A stretch of DNA of 39,710 nucleotides from Deltaproteobacteria bacterium (lineage in GTDB: Bacteria > Desulfobacterota > Syntrophobacteria > Syntrophobacterales > Thermodesulforhabdaceae), in the NCBI GenBank assembly GCA_019309115.1, contig JAFDGW010000025.1, forward strand, positions 1 through 39,710. Reading direction: 5' to 3'. Under the pieces are notes generated by a model. It ran no database searches and was not told the origin of the DNA. It was given only the letters and a program-made list of their open reading frames with translations. Positions within the stretch are counted from its first letter, which is position 1. Each line of letters starts with the position of its first letter. The translations under genes were made by a program, and so were the position numbers. Below, piece by piece: positions 35,044 through 39,710 of the stretch.

Positions 35044-35731
35044 TGATATCCACGTTTATTACGGTGGAATTCACGCTCTTAAAGGCATATCCCTGAAGGT
35101 TAAAGAAAGGCAAATAGTTACGCTTATTGGAGCAAATGGGGCGGGCAAAACCACCACTTTGAGGTCTATCGTCGGGCTAGTAACTCCAAAGAGTGGTAAG
35201 ATCACTTTCAACGGGAAGGAAATTCACAGGCTAAAAACCCACGAAATAATGCGACTCGGCATCGGGATAAGCCCGGAAGGCCGTCGAGTATTTCCAAATC
35301 TAACGGTGTTGGAAAACTTGGAACTTGGAGCTTACCATCGTCCACCTCAGGAATTTAAAAAAGATCTTGAATGGGTGTATTCTCTTTTCCCGCGACTCGC
35401 GGAAAGACAAAAGCAGCTCGCTGGGACACTGAGCGGAGGTGAACAGCAAATGCTAGCGCTGGGACGAGCGCTGATGAGCAGACCTCAGCTTGTTCTCCTG
35501 GACGAACCATCCCTTGGGCTGGCACCACTCGTGGTAGAAGAAGTATTCGAAACTATTAAAGCTATAAACGAGCAGGGCTCCACAATCCTGCTGGTAGAAC
35601 AAAACGCCATGGCCGCTTTACACGTCGCTCATTACGGTTATGTTTTAGAAACGGGTCGCATTGTGCTACATGGAACTGGTGAAGGGTTGCTAAAAGACGA
35701 GCGAGTAAGGAAGGCATATCTGGGAGAATGA
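35030..35731 (+). CDS. livF: ABC transporter ATPase LivF (system 2)
   Basis: This 233-residue ATPase has Walker A GANGAGKTT, SPEGRRVFPNLTVLENLELG, signature LSGGEQQMLALGRALMSRP, Walker B LVLLDEPSLGLAP and LLVEQNAMAALHVAHYGYVL. Its stop overlaps the mlaC-like start (ATGA), so the transport operon runs on into other functions. Confidence 0.94.
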   Translation: MLQVDDIHVYYGGIHALKGISLKVKERQIVTLIGANGAGKTTTLRSIVGLVTPKSGKITFNGKEIHRLKTHEIMRLGIGISPEGRRVFPNLTVLENLELGAYHRPPQEFKKDLEWVYSLFPRLAERQKQLAGTLSGGEQQMLALGRALMSRPQLVLLDEPSLGLAPLVVEEVFETIKAINEQGSTILLVEQNAMAALHVAHYGYVLETGRIVLHGTGEGLLKDERVRKAYLGE

Positions 35732-36405
35732 AAAGAGGAAAATTTCGATTGCAAACGCTACTGGCCGTGGTGGTTATCTTCTTTACCGTTTTTAATACCG
35801 CTGCATCGGTAAATCCCTCAGGCACCCTTTCGATTAATAGCCCTCAGAAGGTAGTACAAACACTGGTCGAAAAGATCCGCTCCATTAAACGACCCGAGGA
35901 TGACAACTCCAACCTGTCGCCAAAAGATATCAAATACAATAATAAGCTTTACGGAGAAATATCCAGCCTCATAGACATCATGGGAATAAGTCGTTATGCC
36001 CTGGACGACGATTGGAATCGTGTTGGCGTAAGCGGGCAAAAGAAATTTCAGAATCTTTTTCGACAGTTGCTTGAAAAGGTAGCATATCCGAACACGGCAA
36101 AATTCTTCAAGGATCTGGAGTTGGAAATCCGTAACGTCAAAGTGATCAAAAGCAAGGCGATGGTTTATACATCAGTATATCATGAAGAAGAAGGCAGAGT
36201 GGACATTGATTTCAAGCTTCAAAAGAACGATCACAGTTGGGTCATTGTGGATGTTTACCTCGATGGGGTAAGCCTGGTCAGGAACCTGCGTACTCAATGC
36301 CAAAAGATCATACGGGAGCACTCTTTTGCCGAGCTTCTGAAACGCATGGAAAAGAAGCTCAGTGAAGAAGATAAAGCCGACATATCGGAGATAACGGCGA
36401 GGTAA
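35728..36405 (+). CDS. MlaC/Ttg2D-like periplasmic phospholipid-binding protein
   Basis: This 225-residue protein has an N-terminal hydrophobic export signal (LQTLLAVVVIFFTVFNTAAS). The mature part has the MlaC order SPQKVVQTLVEKIRSI, ISRYALDDDWNRVGVSGQKK, FQNLFRQLLEKVAYPNTAKF, then a beta region DIDFKLQKNDHSWVIVDVYL and DGVSLVRNLRTQCQKIIREH. In the Mla system the protein ferries phospholipids across the periplasm. The other mla genes are not here, so this is a lone member. It starts within the livF stop (ATGA), which suggests co-expression with an importer. A shift in envelope role is possible. Confidence 0.85.
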   Translation: MKRGKFRLQTLLAVVVIFFTVFNTAASVNPSGTLSINSPQKVVQTLVEKIRSIKRPEDDNSNLSPKDIKYNNKLYGEISSLIDIMGISRYALDDDWNRVGVSGQKKFQNLFRQLLEKVAYPNTAKFFKDLELEIRNVKVIKSKAMVYTSVYHEEEGRVDIDFKLQKNDHSWVIVDVYLDGVSLVRNLRTQCQKIIREHSFAELLKRMEKKLSEEDKADISEITAR

Positions 36406-36409
36406 TTCC

Positions 36410-37918
36410 ATGAAAATTGAGAAATTTCCGGAGAAAATCCGAAATTATCTTATACCATCTCCATCGGGAGATTATCGTTATAGGTGCCTGGGTTGCGGTA
36501 ATGAATACGGTATCGATGAACTCTTGTATGTATGTCCTGAGTGTAAACAGGTTCTGCTCATCGAAGACCGCAACTGGGACAGGCTCAAAAATATCCCCGG
36601 TACGTTGTGGCGAGATATTTTCGATTATCGATCCATGCTGACATTGTCAGGCCTCAGGGGTATATATCGTTTTCAGGAACTTCTTGGATCTATATTGCCA
36701 CTGGACAGCGTTATCTATCTCGGCGAAGGGCATACTCCCGTTGTTTTCGCCAACAGTGTCATGTGCGACTGGGCCGGAATGCCCTTTTGCTTCAAAAATG
36801 ACGGTCAAAACCCAAGTGCATCTTTTAAAGATAGGGGTATGGCCAGCGCCTTTAGCTATTTGAATTATCTCGTCAAAAAGAAAGGTTGGAAAAATGTTCT
36901 CGCTATATGTGCTTCTACCGGGGATACCTCAGCAGCGGCAGCTCTTTATGCATCTTACTTTACCGACAGCGTTCGCTCCGCCGTTCTTTTGCCACACGGC
37001 AAGGTTACGCCTCAGCAATTAGGACAGCCCCTGGGAAATGGAGCTTATGTCATAGAACTGCCGGGCGTCTTCGACGACTGCATGAAGGTAGTCGAATACC
37101 TGTCGGAAAAATATCCCGTGGCTCTGATGAACTCAAAAAATGCTTGGCGCATCTTGGGGCAGGAATCTTACAGCTTCGAGATAGCTCAGCAGTTCGACTA
37201 CGACGTTGGACATCTTACAGTGGTTGTTCCAATTGGAAATGCAGGAAATATAACGGCCGTTCTGAGCGGTTTTCTTAAACTTTATGATCTCGAAATAATA
37301 ACCGAGCTTCCCACCATATTAGGAGTACAATCGGAACATGCAAATCCTGTTTTTCTGTATTATCTCGAGCCGAACCCTCAACAAAGAGAATTCCACCCAG
37401 TCACTGTTCGGCCCAGTGTAGCTCAGGCAGCAATGATCGGCAATCCCGTATCCATGCCCAGGGTTGTTGAGCTGGTAGAACGTTATCGGGAAACTGCTGG
37501 ACGTTCGAATGCTTTCCAGGTTGTCGAAGTGAGTGAGCAGGAAATTATGGACTCCATGATGATGGCAAATCGAAACGGACATATAGCCTGTACCCAAGGT
37601 GGTGAATGTCTAGCCGGCCTTAAAAGGGCGGTGAATCAGAAGCTCGTGAACACTGACGGCATAGCCATCCTGGATGCCACCGCCCATGCTCTTAAATTTG
37701 CCGTATTCCAGGAAAAGTATTTCAATGATGACTTCGAACCGGAATATGAAATAACGCCTAAAGATGAGCTGAAAAACAATCCAATCCTTTTAAGACTTCC
37801 TGACACAGTTCCCGTACCGTCTCAGGGCAAGAAGCTTCCTCCAGATGAGTTTCAACGCTTTGTGGAACACTCAGCTCACGAAATTGCGCGAATGTTGGGA
37901 TTAGAAACAACTTCTTAA
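36410..37918 (+). CDS. thrC: Threonine synthase
   Basis: This 502-residue PLP enzyme converts O-phosphohomoserine to threonine. An N-terminal zinc ribbon (C26, C29, C42, C45; YRCLGCGNEYG, CPECK) precedes the fold-type II core: LGEGHTP, KNDGQNPSASFKDRGMASAF with PLP lysine K140, CASTGDTSAAAALYASY and VVVPIGNAGNITAVLSGFLK. A C-terminal part near ACTQGGECLAGLKRA completes it. The length is that of the long bacterial type. It lies 4 bases after the mlaC-like gene. Threonine feeds isoleucine, so linkage to a branched-chain amino acid importer may be meaningful. Confidence 0.93.
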   Translation: MKIEKFPEKIRNYLIPSPSGDYRYRCLGCGNEYGIDELLYVCPECKQVLLIEDRNWDRLKNIPGTLWRDIFDYRSMLTLSGLRGIYRFQELLGSILPLDSVIYLGEGHTPVVFANSVMCDWAGMPFCFKNDGQNPSASFKDRGMASAFSYLNYLVKKKGWKNVLAICASTGDTSAAAALYASYFTDSVRSAVLLPHGKVTPQQLGQPLGNGAYVIELPGVFDDCMKVVEYLSEKYPVALMNSKNAWRILGQESYSFEIAQQFDYDVGHLTVVVPIGNAGNITAVLSGFLKLYDLEIITELPTILGVQSEHANPVFLYYLEPNPQQREFHPVTVRPSVAQAAMIGNPVSMPRVVELVERYRETAGRSNAFQVVEVSEQEIMDSMMMANRNGHIACTQGGECLAGLKRAVNQKLVNTDGIAILDATAHALKFAVFQEKYFNDDFEPEYEITPKDELKNNPILLRLPDTVPVPSQGKKLPPDEFQRFVEHSAHEIARMLGLETTS

Positions 37919-37933
37919 ATTACGGGGGATTTT

Positions 37934-38491
37934 ATGGATGGTGTCCTTCCTTTTAAAAATACTTTTCCCCAACTGGGAGAATCCGTTTATATCGCGCCAG
38001 GTGCATGGGTTATAGGAGATGTGATTATCGGGGATCGGTCAAGTGTATGGTTTAATACCATTGTACGTGGAGATGTGAATTACATAAGGATTGGTAAAGA
38101 AACAAACATACAGGATCAATCCACACTGCATGTCACGACCGACAGGTTTCCTCTGAACATAGGAAGCAGAGTTACCATTGGACATGGAGCCACTGTTCAC
38201 GGCTGTACTGTGGAAGATGAATGCCTCATAGGCATAGGAGCCATTATCCTGGACGGAGCTTACATTGAAAGGCATGCAGTGGTTGCCGCGGGGGCAGTGG
38301 TAACACCTGGTACAAGGGTGCCAGCTAAGTCAATGGTGGCCGGAATTCCCGCCAGAGTAGTAAGGGAACTGAACGCTGAAGAAGTGGCAAAAATCGTACA
38401 GACAGCTCGTCATTATGTAAAATTAGCCGAAGAATACATAAAACCCCGCTATTTGAACGACGAAAAACCAGTTAGGGGATTTTTAAGGTGA
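37934..38491 (+). CDS. Gamma-class carbonic anhydrase family protein
   Basis: This 185-residue left-handed beta-helix protein has hexapeptide repeats (VIGDVIIGDRSSVWFNTIVR, GCTVEDECLIGIGAIILDGA). The three zinc-binding histidines are H66 (TLHVT), H84 and H89 (GHGATVHGC), with the normal 18- and 5-residue spacing. The acidic loop of archaeal Cam is missing, so it belongs to the CamH/YrdA type. Carbonic anhydrase activity is probable but not assured; other acyl-binding roles exist in this group. It follows thrC by 15 bases and closes the operon. Confidence 0.92.
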   Translation: MDGVLPFKNTFPQLGESVYIAPGAWVIGDVIIGDRSSVWFNTIVRGDVNYIRIGKETNIQDQSTLHVTTDRFPLNIGSRVTIGHGATVHGCTVEDECLIGIGAIILDGAYIERHAVVAAGAVVTPGTRVPAKSMVAGIPARVVRELNAEEVAKIVQTARHYVKLAEEYIKPRYLNDEKPVRGFLR

Positions 38492-38510
38492 AAATATGAT
38501 AATAACTGAT

Positions 38511-38532
38511 GTTACGCACAATGTAACTTTTT
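38511..38532 (+). terminator. Weak hairpin after the carbonic anhydrase gene
   Basis: GTTAC (38511-38515), a 7-base loop and GTAAC (38523-38527) are followed by TTTTT. The stem is only 5 bp, so it is a weak candidate terminator for the plus-strand operon. Confidence 0.3.
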
Positions 38533-38592
38533 CAGTTCAATCATACAATTAAGTTTAAAATATCTTTAATTTCTAACATCTTTCCTCCTCTA

Positions 38593-38675
38593 AGCTAACG
38601 CAAAGCTCAGTGGCGAGCAACCGCCAAGCCATAGGCGCAGGCGGGTTGCGAGTCCACTGCAGCGCCTTGTTCGAT
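38593..38675 (-). repeat. Integron attC site A (downstream of the cassette gene)
   Basis: The site reads on the minus strand. It has a simple-site core near 38594-38599 (GTTAGC on the minus strand) and an opposite core TCGAAC at 38674-38669. The imperfect arms (CAGTGG/CCACTG and GAGCAACCGCC/GGCGGGTTGCGAG with extrahelical G bases) form the stem-and-loop with unpaired bases that attC sites need. The arm ends share AAGCTCAG with site B and the same GCTGAGCTT/CACTGAGCTT motif. It lies directly after the stop of the cassette gene, as an attC should. Confidence 0.75.
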
Positions 38676-38683
38676 TTTTGCTT

Positions 38684-39571
38684 TTAATTATATTTCATAA
38701 AATTCATACTTTTAAGTTCAGTAAGGATATCCCTAAAAAAATGTTCAAATTTATGGAGATGTAAAGTCATAAATTCTGAAATTTCCTTGTATCCTTTTGA
38801 AGGCTTATATTCTACTGAAAAATCAATAATTTTCTTTGTACCATCTGGATATTCTACTGTGCCCTCAAATCTTTTTTGATCAAAATAGATATTATTATCA
38901 TTAATCATTCTTGAACGACGAGTATCGGGAAAATAGGATGGTGTCGTTTCGGGGACAATAACAGGATAATTGATTATTCTTGTGATATCTCCCCATTTAT
39001 GGATTTCATACCCATCAGAGACTGTTATAACCATTCGATGAACCAAGTGATGTCTATATTCCCGTACTTGTTTTAACCAAACAAGATATTTCTTTATTAT
39101 ATTAATAAAACTATTATTCATACAATTCTTATCCGCACATTTGATGAAAGTCTGTATTGAATTATTAACAGTTATTCCTTTAAAATATAAACTACAAGCA
39201 GTAGCAATAAAATCTAAAGAGCTCTTAAGCGCCTCAAAAAAAGCAGCAAGTTCATATATGAAATGATCTGCTGTTCTAATAACTGATATTTTGACTTTTG
39301 CATTCTCGGAGAGCCGTTTTTTATCTAATAGATCTGAATCATCTGGTTTTATTAAATTTTCTTCAAGCAATTGGTTGACTCGTGCAAGATGATAACATGC
39401 AGCTCTGTATTTTCTAAAAGCATACATTAGTATCGTTTCATGTCTTTCCTTTGTGTCCTCATTTAGAAAAATTGAACTTTCCCCAATAACAACGTTATCC
39501 ATTGCTGAAAAATAATCATCTAAAATTGTAAAAATATCTAATTTTTTATTTGACCTATCAGTATTACTCAT
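38684..39571 (-). CDS. Integron cassette gene; protein with HEPN-like motif, function unknown
   Basis: This 295-residue protein starts at ATG 39571, about 25 bases after the attC core, as in most cassettes; upstream TTG 39583 is possible but has no ribosome-binding site. It is largely helical. R173 and H178 lie in YRHHLVHRM, fitting the R-[NHD]-x3-H motif of HEPN ribonuclease-like domains. The C-terminal half looks beta-rich (FEGTVEYPDGTKKIIDFSVE). There is no signal or membrane segment. Base composition is far more AT-rich than the rest of the window, consistent with recent gain. HEPN assignment is a motif-level suggestion; a defence role is only inferred. Confidence 0.7.
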   Translation of the reverse strand: MSNTDRSNKKLDIFTILDDYFSAMDNVVIGESSIFLNEDTKERHETILMYAFRKYRAACYHLARVNQLLEENLIKPDDSDLLDKKRLSENAKVKISVIRTADHFIYELAAFFEALKSSLDFIATACSLYFKGITVNNSIQTFIKCADKNCMNNSFINIIKKYLVWLKQVREYRHHLVHRMVITVSDGYEIHKWGDITRIINYPVIVPETTPSYFPDTRRSRMINDNNIYFDQKRFEGTVEYPDGTKKIIDFSVEYKPSKGYKEISEFMTLHLHKFEHFFRDILTELKSMNFMKYN

Positions 39572-39592
39572 ATTGTTTACCAAATTTTAGAA

Positions 39593-39652
39593 ATCGAACG
39601 CCCAAGCTCAGCGGCGGGCGATTAGCCCGTCCGCTGGAGTGGTTTGTTAGAT
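39593..39652 (-). repeat. Integron attC site B (upstream of the cassette gene)
   Basis: This 60-base site has cores ATCGAAC (39593-39599) and GTTAGAT (39646-39652). The inner arms CTCAGCGG ... CCGCTGGAG and GGGC ... GCCC pair with unpaired bases between. Its size and stem match the classic 59-base element. It has the same orientation as site A, so the two bound a cassette of about 1.0 kb (about 38598-39598). Confidence 0.8.
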
Positions 39653-39710
39653 ATACTTCCACTCTCGAAATTTTGGTTGTAAATCTTTGCGGTCTTTAAA
39701 AGCTAAAAAA
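39647..39710 (-). CDS. 3' end of a second integron cassette gene (partial)
   Basis: The minus strand reads through the right edge with an open frame of 20 codons, ending FLAFKDRKDLQPKFREWKYI and a TAA stop (39649-39647) that lies inside the attC core TCTAAC. Stops within the attC are common in cassettes. The start is beyond the window, and nothing more can be said of the protein. Confidence 0.6.
   Translation of the reverse strand, partial: FLAFKDRKDLQPKFREWKYI

Noticed and set aside
38593-39652. CRISPR-like repeat pair
   Set aside because: Only two copies, about 1 kb apart, with a gene between them and long imperfect stems; attC fits much better.

Overview
The window looks like chromosomal DNA of an anaerobic, probably sulfate-reducing or syntrophic bacterium of the Desulfobacterota (Syntrophobacter/Thermodesulforhabdus-like). 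This is inferred from the gene set and not from a marker gene: two complete branched-chain-amino-acid-type ABC importers, an electron-transfer flavoprotein, an acyl-CoA ligase, class III CoA-transferases, a candidate sigma-54 promoter, a cobalamin-riboswitch-controlled peptide/radical-SAM pair and desulfobacterial-style integron attC sites. No rRNA, tRNA or CRISPR array was found.

Left end (1-3060): decayed insertion sequences (an IS66 transposase with a frameshift running off the edge, and the 3' tail of an IS605-type tnpB). Then comes a compact regulatory and biosynthetic unit: a promoter, a cobalamin riboswitch, a 13-bp intrinsic terminator, a 30-codon gene (cbpA-like precursor) and a SPASM radical SAM maturase (cbpB-like). 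This is a predicted RiPP system under B12 control.

Minus-strand block (3077-17426): livFGMHK importer; an IS605-like remnant; a long-chain acyl-CoA ligase; etfBA with its own terminator; mnmG; and a purine salvage set made of two MTA/SAH deaminase-family amidohydrolases and a purine nucleoside phosphorylase. The salvage set suggests a route from MTA (or SAH) through the inosine derivative to hypoxanthine.

Plus-strand block (17770-23826): a candidate sigma-54 promoter leads into six tightly packed genes: two unequal class III (CaiB/BaiF) CoA-transferase subunits, a cysteine-rich zinc-ribbon-like protein, a 78-residue five-cysteine protein reminiscent of the small Fe-S subunits of glycyl-radical enzymes, and two proteins I do not recognise. 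A strong terminator closes the operon. This is the best candidate for an undescribed catabolic or activation complex. A metallo-beta-lactamase/TPR protein follows on its own transcript.

Minus-strand block (23935-30573): a PilP-like protein, a UMF1-type MFS permease and TrmO; then a small membrane protein, hflK, hflC, a glycosyltransferase and a single-domain response regulator in one apparent operon.

Plus-strand block (31048-38491): a second ABC importer (binding protein, attenuating hairpin, two permeases, two ATPases) continuing without a gap into mlaC-like, threonine synthase and gamma-carbonic-anhydrase genes.

Right end (38593-39710): two attC recombination sites in the same orientation flank an AT-rich gene cassette encoding a protein with a HEPN-like RHHLVH motif. 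The stop codon of the next cassette gene lies inside the second attC. This is the distal end of an integron cassette array or a CALIN; any integrase would lie to the right.
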